64,000 bases of DNA from Agapetus fuscipes (lineage: Eukaryota; Arthropoda; Insecta; Trichoptera; Glossosomatidae), in NCBI GenBank assembly GCA_951799405.1, contig OX637361.1, positions 11,320,170 to 11,384,169 of the forward strand, in the 5' to 3' direction. Of the stretch, positions 24,101 through 35,900 are shown piece by piece; position 1 is the first letter of the stretch; every line of letters starts with the position of its first letter. The notes under the pieces were generated by a model, which ran no database searches, was not told the DNA's origin, and saw only the letters and a list, made by a program, of their open reading frames with translations. The translations under genes and the position numbers were made by a program.

Positions 24101-27100
24101 GCTGACGATATAAAAATTTTTAAAGCCATAGATAATGTGGCTGACTGTAATAGTCTCCAACTATCTTTGAATAATCTAGCAACCTGGTGTTATAAAAATG
24201 AATTGCCATTAAATGTCTCGAAGTGTTTGGTAATGAATTTCTTCAGAATAAAAAATCCCATTATATATGACTATACACTTTTTTCAAACAGTCTTCGGGT
24301 GGTAACGGAGGTCACCGACTTGGGGGTTGTGTTTGACTGTGGATTATCTTTTAATTTACACATTGCTTCCATTTGTGCCAGGGCCATGAGAATGCTTGGT
24401 TTCATAAACCGCATCACCAAGGACTTTCAGGATACTGCCGCAATCAAAATTCTTTATACCACATTGGTTCGCAGTGTCTTGGAATATTGCTCGCCTGTTT
24501 GGTCCCCCCTCTACATGGTGCACGTAGACAATATAGAAAAGGTTCACTTAAAATTTTTGAAAATAGTTAATTTTAAACTCAAAATTCCCCTGTCACACTT
24601 CGACCCACTCTATTTAAATTCGATTCTAAATCTAAACTATTTGTCAGACAGACGTAAATTTATTGATTTAATCACCCTCTTCAAAATAAAACATGCTCTA
24701 ATTGATTGTCCTGCACTACTAAGTGAGTTAAATTTTTTTACTCCACGTTCAGGGACTAGACAATTAGTTTCTTACCGCCCTGCATTTACAAGCACTAACG
24801 CACTAAGCAATAGTTGTATGCATCGCTTACAGCGCATTGGTAATGATTATGCCTCACTTGACTTGGTTCTGCATAATAATAATTACCATACCTATAACCA
24901 AGGTTTGAAAAAAATGTTTTTGGGACATCCATAATATGTAATAAATTATATTGTTTTAGATTGTTATTATATGAACGATGTCTGCCTGGTGAATTTCTTT
25001 ATTAGTGATATTTGAATGGTATCTGAAGTTTTTATTTTTAATTTTTTGCTATTTTTTAATTTTTATTGTTTGTATATAGCTTACAGTTTAAGGTTTTTTA
25101 GTATTTTTATAGTTTTTTTATTTTTGAGTTTATATAGAGTTTTACTTTTATTTTCTTACTGTATTTTTGTTTATTTGTAAAAGACAAAAACTGTTTTTGA
25201 TTTAATTATATACTTATTTTGTTAAAGGCTTACGCCGTAAATAAATAAATAAATAAATAAATAAATATTGTTTAGAAAATCTCCAGTGCTCATATTTGTA
25301 CTGTCTAGAAAATAATTTATATTAGAAAATATAAAATACCAGCAAGGGTCTTCACAAGAAATTAAAACCAGCCCCCTCGGGAGCTGGGAAACCTTCACTT
25401 TGACTGAACTGGTCGGCATAAAGCCCTGTACCTGTAAAAATAAACAGGCTCCACTCGCCACATGGGACCCCTTCGGGGACAATGTGGCAACAAGTTACAA
25501 TGTATGTGTTGCTTAGTTGCGATGTGAGAGCTTCCGACCCAGATTTCAACTTGTAAAACCAAGGGATTTCTTCACCTACAATTATTCATTGTTCACCCAA
25601 CTACTTCTTACAGAAAGTATGGTTCACCACCAATACTCAAGCAAGACCCAGTTGCTGTAAGGCGGGATGGACCTTTAGTGACTGGTCTTTGGTAAAGGTT
25701 TTATGAATTTTTCAACCCAGCGAAGGGCATATTTGAAAATATAAATGGTATATTTTGTGTGCTCCGCTGGGATTGGAACCCACAACCTTCCATTTACGAA
25801 TCCGAAGTGTTGCCACTGGACTACGGACCAGTCAATATTGTTATAATAATGATTTGGTCTCTTGTTATGCTTGCAGGTGTTGTCCTGTGACTGGTGCAAG
25901 TACGAGCAGAACATCTTGGCCACGGCTGGCTCTGACGGTCTCATCCGCGGCTGGGACATCAGGAACCTGACAGCTCCCATCTTTGAGCTTAAAGGTCGGC
26001 ACTCTATTCAATTCTCATATTTGTAAATGGCTAAACATTCGTAGAAGGAGAGTTGGTATGCCTAGACTGACATCAGGAAGGATGCAAACAACCTGATTTT
26101 GGTAATGAATGCACCTTGCACTGAAGCTTTGAATATAAGCGATCTACCATTTATTCATAATTTTATATTTTGTTTTTTTAGACCTATTGACTTTTTTGTA
26201 TAGATTTCTTTGTAAGATTTTGTTGTTTTAATATAGTTGAATGTTATTTATTATTTGTATTCCTTGACTTATAGATTGGTATGAGGCTGACCACTAATAC
26301 TGTAAAAAATGGTTCACTTTGCCAATGGTCACCCTTGTTTCAAGGAAGGTCGGCAAGAGTTGCAGGGTTTATGTTCATTTAAGATTTGGTTTTAATTTGT
26401 AAATACACATTCAGCATTTGTAAGCGCGTAATTACACGTGTCTGTTGGTGGGCATGCATTTGATATGAGTTTTGAATGTTAATATATCTTTGCAACTTAG
26501 ATTATTGATTATATATTATACCAACTTACCTATCGACTGAACATATGAGTGTTAATACATTTTGAAGAAAATTACCTTTTTAATGTTGGCAATGGCGGAA
26601 TTTGGTAAGAACCATTGAAGAACATATTGTTTTAAGTCAAAATATAACGGACACATTTACAAAAAAAATATAACCATTCAAAGGCTACGATACTTATCCT
26701 GTGCTAATCGTAAAAAGAAGTTATTTTTCACTGTGAGTGGAGAAAGCATATTTTAGAAACAAGGAACTTATTTATGTAATTCTTTTATTTGTTTTGTTGC
26801 ATTGCAGTAGAACCCGTATACTAATGCTGTCTGTTGTTATGTTTAGGTTGTGAGTATGCCGTGAGGAGAGTGCAGTTCTCCCCGCACTCCCTGTCCGTGA
26901 TGGCCTCTGTATCCTATGACTTCACCACCAGGTACCCGCCACGTTAGCACTTTGTTTTTCTTCATCATTTCATCCCCACCTTCACCAATCCAACTGGCAC
27001 TTCCCCAAGGCCCTACTACCGCTTATAATGGTTATCATTCATGCGTATAGTGAATAAATAAAAACCATTCTATGCGCTAATGAGATCTAAAAAAGATGTT

Positions 27101-27863
27101 AATAGGTTTTGTGAATATACATGTTATTCTTCATTACTGAGAGCTTTGGCAGAGACCAGTCCGTAGTCCAGTGGTAACACTTTGGACTCGTAAATGTAAG
27201 GTTTTGGGTTCGAATCTCGGCGGAGCACAAAAAATATACCATTTGTATTTTCAAATTTGCTCTTTGCTGGGTTAAAAAATTCATAAACCTCTACCAAAGA
27301 CTGGTCATCAAAAGGTCCATCCAGCCTTAACAAAGGCATATGAGTTTTTCAACCCAGCGAAGAGCATAGTTTGAAAATTGAATGATAATCTTTTTTTCGC
27401 CAGGAATCAAACGCATGACCTTCCAATGACAAATTCGTAGCGTTTACCACTACACTATGAACAGATTTAAATGTTTTACAGAATCTAATTACACGAATAA
27501 CAAACAGATTTTTTTTTTATTCCACATTCACGCCATCTTTCTGTTTTTTTCTTCTTATAATCATCACAACTGTTACAGTTACTGTATCCTGCCGCCGTTC
27601 CACTAGGGGTGGCCGGTAGCTCCGCAAATGCATCTCCTCTTTTTTCTGTCCTTGCATACCTCTTTCATCTTTTAAACGATTTGTAATATTTCAGATTATG
27701 GGACTTCAAGCAGAGCTCTGACCCGATAGAGACCATCAAGCATCACTCGGAGTTCACGTACGGCCTGGACTGGAATGCCCTGCGTAAAAATCAAATCGCC
27801 GACTGCGGCTGGGACTCCTTAGTGCACATTTTCTCGCCAAGATGCCTGCAGGCGTTGAATTAA
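18166..27863 (+). CDS. PEX7: Peroxin-7, PTS2 import receptor
   Basis: Six exons: 18166-18366, 20310-20507, 21312-21497, 25877-25994, 26847-26931, 27695-27863. Phases agree throughout, giving 318 aa against about 320 in animal PEX7. PEX7 binds the N-terminal PTS2 signal of cargo enzymes in the cytosol and carries them, with PEX5, to peroxisomes. The product is a WD40 propeller: [19 protein letters not shown] (N-terminal signature), [82 protein letters not shown] and [11 protein letters not shown], ending in a short tail after [12 protein letters not shown]. The start is the first ATG after a plausible leader acceptor, has A at -3, and matches the family N terminus. Introns are full of repeats; intron 3 (4.4 kb) holds a truncated LINE and a TIR element. 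Polyadenylation signal at 28090. Confidence 0.96.
18770..18945 (+). repeat. Repeat F copy in PEX7 intron 1
   Basis: Blocks 'GGCTAGGTTGCTAGGAAAAA', 'CAAACAAATATTTTATTATT', 'ATGGCAGTCCCATACAAGAC' and 'TGCTCGCCAAGAAAAAAG' occur in family order. The clearest copy of this family in the window. Confidence 0.6.
19905..20160 (+). mobile_element. CR1/L2-like LINE 3' end
   Basis: Translates to [20 protein letters not shown] and [19 protein letters not shown], the typical C terminus of CR1/L2 reverse transcriptases. It is followed by a 'GACGCTATATCAATT' 3' end and a CATCATCATCATT tail. Same family as 43041-43345. In PEX7 intron 1. Confidence 0.75.
20526..20756 (-). repeat. Repeat C copy 4
   Basis: Begins with the tail (TAATCTAATCTAATCTAAGT) only 18 bp downstream of the PEX7 exon 2 donor. 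Lacks the extreme 5' end; a second partial copy follows. Confidence 0.8.
20818..20962 (-). repeat. Repeat C copy 5, lacking the tail half
   Basis: Holds 'CTCTTGCCGTCCTTCCCTGA' through 'ACCAACCTATAAGTCAAGGA'. In tandem, same orientation, with the preceding copy. Confidence 0.75.
21005..21235 (+). mobile_element. Chimeric SINE fragment (A head, B body)
   Basis: A SINE-A-like head and 'GGTGTCAGAAATGATTTCCC' (21005-21085) join directly to a SINE-B body 'ACCAAAGACCGGTCACTAAA...' (21088-21235). This could be a recombinant SINE or one copy landing in another. Confidence 0.6.
21553..21947 (+). repeat. Dispersed repeat E copy 1
   Basis: About 395 bp alignable with 45460-45886, sharing 'TTTCAACCTACT', 'AAAAAACTCGG', 'TCTAGAAAGGT' and 'GATCGATAAAATTGACGAAT'. 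The start of the THAP-like frame seen in copy 2 is deleted here. Confidence 0.65.
22402..23025. mobile_element. 624-bp DNA element with 20-bp terminal inverted repeats
   Basis: The left end GTAGGGGAAAGTGGGGGAAT and the right end ATTCCCCCACTTTCCCCTAC are perfect inverted copies. The ends are compatible with a TA target duplication (TA|GGGG ... CCCC|TA). The interior has no long frame, so it is a non-autonomous element, perhaps Tc1/mariner/pogo-like. In PEX7 intron 3. Confidence 0.65.
23740..25270 (+). mobile_element. 5'-truncated non-LTR retrotransposon in PEX7 intron 3
   Basis: Carries an RT frame (23756-24934), about 300 bp of 3' untranslated sequence and 'GGCTTACGCCGTAAATAAAT' followed by an (AAAT)n tail near 25240-25270. 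Same strand as the host gene. The endonuclease and N-terminal RT parts are missing. Confidence 0.8.
23756..24934 (+). CDS. Non-LTR retrotransposon reverse transcriptase, C-terminal part
   Basis: A single open frame of 392 codons. It holds the RT motifs [15 protein letters not shown] (catalytic Asp about 28), [20 protein letters not shown] (about 83-102) and FADD (115-118), then the thumb and C-terminal region with [18 protein letters not shown]. These are typical of Jockey/CR1-type elements. The first Met is an accident of truncation, since the endonuclease and N-terminal RT are absent. There is no internal stop, so the copy may be fairly young. It sits in an intron and is not a host gene. 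Confidence 0.85.
   Translation: MITRKLNKLNKPGIKKSSIRSIDVIYTDFSKAFDRVSHTILLSKLRGMGVSGSFLSWLRNYLIDRSLIVRIDNNSSHSFSPTSGVPQGSHLGPLLFLLFIDDITKQFPDTNVLLFADDIKIFKAIDNVADCNSLQLSLNNLATWCYKNELPLNVSKCLVMNFFRIKNPIIYDYTLFSNSLRVVTEVTDLGVVFDCGLSFNLHIASICARAMRMLGFINRITKDFQDTAAIKILYTTLVRSVLEYCSPVWSPLYMVHVDNIEKVHLKFLKIVNFKLKIPLSHFDPLYLNSILNLNYLSDRRKFIDLITLFKIKHALIDCPALLSELNFFTPRSGTRQLVSYRPAFTSTNALSNSCMHRLQRIGNDYASLDLVLHNNNYHTYNQGLKKMFLGHP
25349..25530 (+). mobile_element. SINE-A body fragment
   Basis: Starts within the body ('CTTCACAAGAAATTAAAACC') and runs through 'CCCCTTCGGGGACAATGTGG' to 'TTGCTTAGTTGCGA'. The tRNA head is missing. Confidence 0.65.
25628..25836 (-). mobile_element. SINE-B copy, reverse orientation
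   Basis: The reverse complement reads GACTGGTCCGTAGTCCAGTG, then a B-box region and 'GGCGGAGCACA'-like body to 'AGACCCAGTTGCTG' in antisense. It ends only 41 bp before PEX7 exon 4. Confidence 0.8.
26262..26510 (+). repeat. Repeat C copy 6
   Basis: Near full length, from CCTTGACTTATAGATTGGTA to 'TTTGCAACTTAGATTATTGA', in PEX7 intron 4. Confidence 0.85.
27154..27335 (+). mobile_element. SINE-B copy
   Basis: GACCAGTCCGTAGTCCAGTG head, B box 'GGTTCGAATCTC' and body to 'CCATCCAGCCTTAAC'. In PEX7 intron 5; 3' truncated. Confidence 0.75.
27570..27690 (-). mobile_element. Family G LINE 3' fragment
   Basis: The minus strand has GGCCACCCCTAGTGGAACGG followed by CAGGATACAGTAACTGTAAC. It matches the C terminus and 3' end of the element at 54020-56010. 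Ends just before PEX7 exon 6. Confidence 0.6.
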
Positions 27864-28089
27864 AACAAATCTATTTATTATTTATTTTAAGATTCACTTT
27901 GTATCGGCGTCCTTGTGCTGTGTGTCTGTCTGACACATACATACAGGACGGGTACGAAGAAGAATTTTTTGAGCTGGGTACGTGGTTGTGTTGGTATCAG
28001 ATTAAAGGAATGTGTATATTTGACATAATTTTGACTGGTGGAGAAAACTTTTAATTATCTTATTTTTATTTATTGGATACTGTGATTAT

Positions 28090-28095
28090 AATAAA
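28090..28095 (+). terminator. PEX7 polyadenylation signal
   Basis: AATAAA 227 bp after the PEX7 stop codon, the first clear hexamer. Confidence 0.55.
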
Positions 28096-28705
28096 CTACT
28101 ATTTTTTTTTAATCAAAGAAAATTCTTTTTGCATCATTTATTACTAAATTTTTAATATATTTTTTTATCTTTTTAAGGGCAATACTTCAACGATGATTGA
28201 TAAAAATTTGAGAATACATTCGCCAATCCTTTAAAAATATATATAATTGGGATCTTAGATTTTTAAGTTTATTCGATTGAATCTTTGAATTTTTATAAAT
28301 TCAAAAATTACTCCTAGAATAAACTGAATATTTTGCTATAAATTTGTGATTAAAACATGAACTGTTTTAAAAATATAACTGAAAAATGTTTTATTTCAAT
28401 TTTTATAAAATTTATTTATTTTGAATGAAGTAAACTTGTAAATAATAGAAATAAAAGTCAACATAAAACAGTATAAAACTGACATCCATTTAAATGATTG
28501 TTCTTGCCTTGAAAATACCTTTTATGTGTTGAAAAACAACAAAATCCATCATTCAATAAAAGGCTTATTACATGCCTTTGTACCCCATTTCCATTCGAGT
28601 CTTTAACAAGCAAATACAAATAGTATTTTACAATCTTGATATGCCAACATTAGTAAAAATATTGTTGATTGTACATATGAAAGGTATTCTTTGACATAAA
28701 ACAAA

Positions 28706-28952
28706 TGAGTCGTATAAATGCAAACGCCGTCAACTCTGTCAACAACATGATTTTGAGAAAAATAAACTTGTAAAACGATAACACCAGTTGGAGATGACGG
28801 CGTTTGCACGAAATCATACTTTTTCAATTAAAATTACGGAGGATTAAGTAAAGTTTACATTATATCGCACACAGCAAATGATTTGTTACACTGCGCAGAA
28901 TCTCAAAAATCATAAATTTTTGAAATGAAGGCGTTTGCAGTTATACGACTCA
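28706..28952. repeat. Inverted-repeat element, about 247 bp
   Basis: The left end TGAGTCGTATAAATGCAAAC pairs with the right end GTTTGCAGTTATACGACTCA with one mismatch and a one-base gap. TGCAAACGCCGTCA (28719-28732) also pairs perfectly with TGACGGCGTTTGCA (28795-28808). MITE-like, no coding capacity. Confidence 0.55.
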
Positions 28953-30448
28953 AATATTAGATCCGCCATTTTATTACAAAAATTACAAACACCAGGAAGT
29001 TTAAAAAAAAAGCATGATACCGCATTTGTGTTAGATTTATAAATACCTACCTATAAAATTATTAAAATACTTTTGGTGCATTGGCAAACCTGGTGGTTCC
29101 TATATATTATATTATAAATTAAACTAGTTTATGTAACGTGTAAGGTTGTATTATTGGTTGGTAGGCTCCCGATAGAAATAAAGAGAACAAAGCTCAACAC
29201 GTCATTCCAATGCAAAACTGTGTTATGCGAATTAAACCCAGTGTAGTATTTTGAATTGTGGATAAAAAAATGTGTTCAAAATGGCAACTTAAGTATGTGT
29301 TTGTTTTTTTTTTTCATGATGGCAATAATTTATTTATTTTTAGAATTTGGTTAACGCCAGACAGTTATTTTTGTCATATTAGGCTTATAGTGCCCATCTG
29401 CAACAGCTCGTATCGTCAATCTTTGAATACATGGAAATAATGACAAAAAAAAATCCTATTTTTCAATACGTTTGTTTCAGTTTAAAAAAAAATCTGCCTT
29501 TCCTTCTGTACGATCAATTTTAATCTTTTTTTTTCAATTTATTTCCTTACATGATTGAGATATTTTTTAGATTTACCATACATAGCTTTGATGATGAACA
29601 TTTACCATCTTTCGTTGCTATTGAAAAAATATCAGAAAAATTCTCAAAATAAAGATATTTTTCACAAATCGTGTTTGTGAAGAAGTCTTCAAATTCTTTG
29701 AAGTTTACTCCAATGTCTTAAATGTTGCTTTATAATATTTATGAATGGAATTTATGAACTTATTTTCTGCAGTAGTCTACAAACCCTTGCTTAATCTTTT
29801 GACCCTATAGATTAGGTACACTGTGTGGTCTTCCATAACTTTTGGATACACTTGTGCCATTTTAAAAGCTAAGGTGTGAAAAAGTCTATTGTAGCTCATT
29901 CTGGAGACATGCTCTGTCATCTTACTTCACTGTCTATGAAAAAACTGTGAAATGTACATTCCACTGTGCGTTGACCGATTGCCATCTCATAAGCTATGGT
30001 GTGTTTTAGTATCATAGCTCATTCAGAAAGCATCCTTGTTGAAATGATTTTCTCTTGCCATTTTGTAAACATTGCTATTTCCACTCTAATAACTGTAGAT
30101 ACATGTAACGAAAATACATTTATTTAATTATTAACTATGTATAGATCAGTGTAAGTGTATAAACTTTGCTATAATTATTATAATGAATACGAGTAATATA
30201 AATATATCCCGACTAATTTAGTTCACACTGAGACACATTTCTTAATCATATGTAATGGCCATATATAAATATCCATGCATGTTTTTAAGTAGTTGATTTG
30301 AGTAATGATTTTTTACTTCATAAAGAAGTATCCCGATGCCCAAAATTACAGTTTGAATAGGAGTCCCATTGTCATTTATATAGTTTATTTATATTTCTGC
30401 ACATTTTTAGCTTTAATTTAAAACTGAACTGTTCACTAACTAAAAATT

Positions 30449-30625
30449 GATGCTGGAGAGATGTTTTCCGGGATCTGTTGCCGTGGTCTATGGGAGCTGG
30501 AGCTTCCAGACGTTTCAGACATGTCTACGATGGGCTTCTTCAGCTTGAAGTGTATATGAAAAGTCCGGAAGCTTCAGTTCCCACAGACCACGGCAACAGA
30601 TCCCGGAAAACATCTCTCCAGCATC
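30449..30625. repeat. Penelope-like palindrome with hammerhead-like core
   Basis: Arms of about 62 nt (from 30449 and up to 30625) share 'CGGGATCTGTTGCCGTGGTC' in inverted orientation with about four mismatches. The 50-nt centre, on the minus strand, holds CTGAAGA ... TGAAACGTC in the order of a hammerhead ribozyme core. Such motifs are known from Penelope-like elements. Confidence 0.5.
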
Positions 30626-32460
30626 CGTGTAAACCTAAAACTCTTATTTAACTAAAATTAATCAATTATTTATTAACAATGAAGCTGTCTTTATTTGAGT
30701 CATATAGAAGCAAAGATTGCAATCTAGAATGATGTAAAATAAGTGATACACATCTATAGAAAGAAAGATACTGGCATTTAATTTTCTGTGTTTCCATATT
30801 CTTATCTCATTTAAAAATATTCCAGATCGCCTCCTTCATTCTATAGGACTTATGTTTACTTTGAATAAACTGTTTCTTTTTGTATTGTTAATCAAATAAA
30901 TAAAACTTACATGAAAAATATCTCTAATCAAATTTATTTAAATTAATGTAATTTTATTGATTTATGGAAGTTGGTGGTACATTGTGATAATTTTTTCACT
31001 TATTTTAAATTTACCTAAAGTCTTTTGATAGCGGTTTATGTTTAAAAATAAATATTTGTATGCTTTTTGCAATAGCTTTTGAAATCAGTATGTAGTGCAT
31101 ATTGTTTTCAGTAGGCTCGAAGTCGGAAATAATTTGAATTTTACAGAAAATCCTTTAGCTTTTATCAAAGCAATACAATTCAATATTTTGTGAATCGAAA
31201 AATTAAAAAAAAAATCATCATTTGAGGTTTTTCAAAATGGACAGTAATCTAATAAGAAGAATATCCTGCAATATTTCAGCTGTACCTATACTATTTTCAA
31301 TTTATTTAAAAATAAAACATTTAGAGTAGACATTTTATTGTATGAATCAATAAAGAAGTTGTATAAAACCAAACTGCAATGTAGTTTTTTTTTGGCATAA
31401 GGTAAATACACGGAAACACAGAATGTCAATTTCTGTGGTCCTATATATTTATCTCATTTTGTTCCATAAGACTTAAATACAAATTTGTTCCTTGAAATCT
31501 TTTTAAAAGATTAAAATTATTTTAAATATTGATCCCTTTGAAGAATACAAGGAAGGACCATGATTTTGCGCAATATATATTCTCTTTATTATTATAGAAT
31601 TGTATATTGTTTGCCATTTTATATTTTTTAATAAACATGATTAATCTAAAATGAAACTGAAATTTTATTTATTATATACTACTCCTATCTTAAAGGTAAT
31701 TTGTTGTATATAAAAATTATAATTAATTTCAATGTTAATTATACTTCTCAGGTATTAGACAAACCATTGCGGGAGACCGTTATGGGGTTTCTCCCATAAT
31801 GGTTCATCTAGAATCCGAAAAGTGTAATTTTACATTGAAAGTATTTATAATTTACAAATATCTGGAACGATCGTAACTCTGGCTTGCACTTAACTTATTT
31901 TATACAGCTCAAATGGTGGTAGAAAGAAAACTATTGAGTTAAAGATGTACAAAGTGTGAATTTCTAACGCAAAACCAAATATTTTTTCTTGAGCTTTATT
32001 ATCTCCTTCATAGATGGTGATTAATACTAACCCCTATATTCAGTCATACCAACATCTTAGGCCTCACAAGTGTTCTGATTGATTTTTATCTTTTCTTAAG
32101 GTACATAAATAAAAATCCATCTAAGCGCTAATGACACTGAAGGGTTAGTAGGATTGGTGAATACAGGCGTTAGCATTTATTGATTTTTTAATAAGACTTT
32201 GAATCAAAACTTATTCAATTAGTGCTCCTACTATCACTACCATAGTAATAGCTTTCATGAGAAGTTTTCAGTAAAAATATGTGTCATTATATGTCATTAG
32301 AAAACTTTTAAAATAGTCACCTTAAAGGTAAAACTGAATAAGTGCTGATTCACTGATTTGAGAAATCATGGATATTCTTTTTTATTGGGTGTAACTTCTC
32401 ATAGTAGTGAACTAATATTATCTAGGTTTTTGGCAGTTACTTCGTGAAAGTTCATTTTAA

Positions 32461-32640
32461 TAGATTAAAATAAAAAAACTTCTTTGTTACAATTCACATG
32501 AGCTTTTATTATTTTTTAAACACTACCGGTTTTACACCTGATGGAAGATGGGAGGTATTGCTTCTCCCGAAACCGGTAGTGTTTAAAAAATAATAAAAGC
32601 TCATGTGAATTGTAACAAAGAAGTTTTTTATTTTAATCTA
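32461..32640. repeat. Long near-perfect inverted repeat
   Basis: Arms 32461-32532 and 32570-32640 are complementary over about 71 bp with a single one-base difference in an A run. The loop is about 37 nt. A direct repeat AGTAGTGAACTAAT flanks the region (32403-32416 and 32640-32653). No coding capacity. Confidence 0.7.
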
Positions 32641-32962
32641 GTAGTGAACTAATTATAAGGAAATGCTCAGGAAAAACTTCTAAACTACAGGATTTTCACA
32701 CTTTTGTAGTGTTTTCTCTTGCAGAAAATCGCAAAAAAGGTGCATTTATCTGAGAAACCCATGTTAGCTTAAAACGTCATTTTTTCAGTTTTACCTTGAA
32801 GGTATCGAAATAAGGCTTCAATTATTTTTTATTGAAGCCAATACAAGAGCACATTGATTTTAGGTTTATTAGTCAGGAACAAGTTGATGAAATGCTGGTC
32901 TGAAAGTTAAGAGGCTCGCTAACAACTGTTGTACTGTTCTGATATAACAAAGAAATACCACC

Positions 32963-35900
32963 ATGCCGTCTACTGAAAAAGTAAAAAATGAAAGAAAAAT
33001 GGTGAGTTGAGGGCATTTTTGATTTGTTTATTATGTATGATCAAAGTAGTTATTTTGTTATTTTTATATACTTATTACTATTTGTTGATTTATAAGTTGG
33101 TAAGGGACTAACCACCCATATTGTAAAAAACGACCCACTTTGCCAATGTCTTCAGGAAGGAGCTGAAGATCACCATTCTCACAAGAAGAGAGTGAGCGGT
33201 GGGCGCCCTTGGGGTGGCTGGAGCCACTAAACGACGCCCAAAAGAAGAAAGAAAAAAAGAAGTCATCCAAATATATATATAATGTCACCCCTGTTTCAGG
33301 GAAAGTCGGCAAAAGTTTTATGGTTTATGTTTACTTGAGGCGAACTCACAAGTGCCTGCTTGTGAGCAAGCATTTAATATGATTCTTAAGTAGTTTGAAC
33401 TTAAATCTTAAACTTAAATCTTTGCAACTTAGATTATAGATGATATTATAGTTTTAGGATAGTTGATCATTGTCAAGGATATGAATGATTTAACTTTTCA
33501 AATAAGTGTTGTGGAAAACAGATTTTTGAGTTTGCTTTCCGTAAGACCTGACTTTGCCTGTAAAATATAAATTAGGGATGATTAATTTTTGTAAACTGGT
33601 ATAGCTTGAAATAATGACTATTGGATAACAACTTCTTATATTCCATTTGTGTTTTGTTATCCATTTTTTGTCTTTGTCAGGCATATTTTTTGTTGCTTTG
33701 TGAATAATGAAGTCGCAAAAAAATTAATTCACTAATCAAATAGCATTTACTATTAGGTTTTGATTGCTAAGAACATAGACTTATGATTCTACCTGCCCAA
33801 GCGTAGTTTTGAATTTTCTGACTGCATTCAAATACTTCTAAAAACTTGACTTTTCAGGGTGAAATGTTGCTGGAGCATAGCCGACAGTTTTGTGATAAGA
33901 CCACCATCCATGGCCTGAGGTATGTCTCTGAGAGAGGCGCATCTTGGATTCAAACCATCTTGTGGACGGTCTTCATCATGTTGGAAGTGGCGTTCTGCTG
34001 TATTCTGATGACACTCATTTGGAATCGCTTTCAAACTAATCCCACAATCACAGCTGTATGTATTTTTTATCCCGCTTGTGTTCTGAAAAATAAATCAAAA
34101 CCTGGAGATGTATAATATGTTGCTTTTATACTTTTACTCAGTTATATTGGTTAGCAGTAAGGTGAATAACATAAATTATCTTTAAATTTAGGGAAAAATC
34201 AGTGTCTCCCACAGCAAATGTATGTTTCTGAATATTTTAAAATGAAAAAGATGCTATTGACAACAACACATATTTTGATGTGTTTTTTAAGGACAGCAAA
34301 AGTTTTATAATGTTCATCTGTCTGTTTGCAGGCCGTTCAAGCCATTTTGATTTGAAGCTATTGTTTTAGGTGGAGACTGTAAACTATCCAGTGTGGAATG
34401 TGGCATTCCCATCTGTAACAATATGTGATGTCAACAAAGTTCATAAACCAAGAATTGATAAAATAAAAAATATTCTGTAAGTTCATATTTTTTTACCACG
34501 CTCCACGCTAACCAAGTATTGAAATAACAGTAACATCCACAGATCAGTAACATCCTACCAAATAAATTTTTAATCAGATTAACAGTCTGGAATTTTAATT
34601 AAATTTATTGTTAATACAAGGTAGGTATAACAATATATTTTTATGTACCTACCTTCCAAAATATTTGAACTATTTTTTTTCTTGCAATTGGCGTTACTGA
34701 AATGCGAAAATTCAAATTTGGAATGTTTCTTCCTTGTTCAAAAATACCTATAGTCAACAAAAAAAATGTTTTTGTCAGTTTTTGCTCTTTTTACATATTA
34801 TGAGTAAAAATAAAGATTGTTTTACTTTTAGGCTGTCCAATGGCTTTGTTGAGTCCCGCATAATGCTTTTCTTTTCAAATCTTTCAACGCTCGTCTCACA
34901 AAACGATGGAACAGAAGATACATTTGAAGACGTTCTGAAAGTTCTTGAAAGTAAAAATTACACCATTGAAACAATAATGCTTGAGGTAAATTATAAAAAA
35001 AAAAATTTTTTTTGTACAATATTGAATAATCAATGGTTAATTAATATTATTTTGTTATTCAGTTGATGCAGCCTTGTTCAGAAATGCTTCGCTCTTGTAA
35101 CTGGATGGGAGAAGAAGAAGATTGCGTTGAAATGTTTAGAACAATAAAAACTGACGATGGATTCTGCTGCTCTTTCAATTATTTTCAATCCAATGAAACA
35201 TTTCATCCGTAAGATAAATTTTAATGAATTCACAATAAAAATAATTCAAAATGACAGTCTTATCATTTTTTTACAAATCTTCAGTTTAATGAACGCTCTT
35301 TTATTTATTTTTTGATAATCTGACTCCGCAGAGTATTCTTTTTAGCAAGTAAGAATTCCACGGTTTTATTTTTATAGATATACTTTTTATTATGACTTAT
35401 TCAAAGACTTAGTACTAAACAATAACGTATACAATAATACGTAGTATTATAGTATACTTATCTATGGTAGGTACTAAACATGCAGAAATAACTTAACAGA
35501 AAATAAATTGTTACAATTTGAATTTGGAATTATGATTTTTCTAAATGTTGCCATTGAAAAAAATAGGAAATCTACAAACGTTGGTAGGCTTAAAAATAAA
35601 TCAAAATATGTATTAGCTTACTTTTGATTTTATAAATGCATAGTCATTTTAGTCATTTAAATAATATTTTCTTTAGGTCCGATGCTTTAAATAAAAGATC
35701 AGAAAAATTCAAAAGCAAGGTTCTGTCATTGGCCAGCGCTGGAGTACATTCTGGACTTTCTGTAGTCATTGATGTAAAAGAAGAAAATTATATTTCTGTC
35801 ACAAGGATAGTGCCATCTGTGCTGGTAAAATCAAAATATTTTTTCTTTATTTCATACCCAGAAAAATACATTTGTTCTCAATCCAACAATTTTTTTAGGT

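Larger units (their letters stand above)
28100..32962. other. Large AT-rich intergenic region
   Basis: No gene recognised between PEX7 and the channel gene. Three inverted-repeat elements stand out (28706-28952, 30449-30625, 32461-32640); the rest is low-complexity AT-rich sequence with short frames only. Confidence 0.55.

Noticed and set aside
34734..35066. Single-exon reading of channel-gene parts as separate genes
   Set aside because: The long frames around each exon run into introns; splice sites and phases join them into one DEG/ENaC gene.
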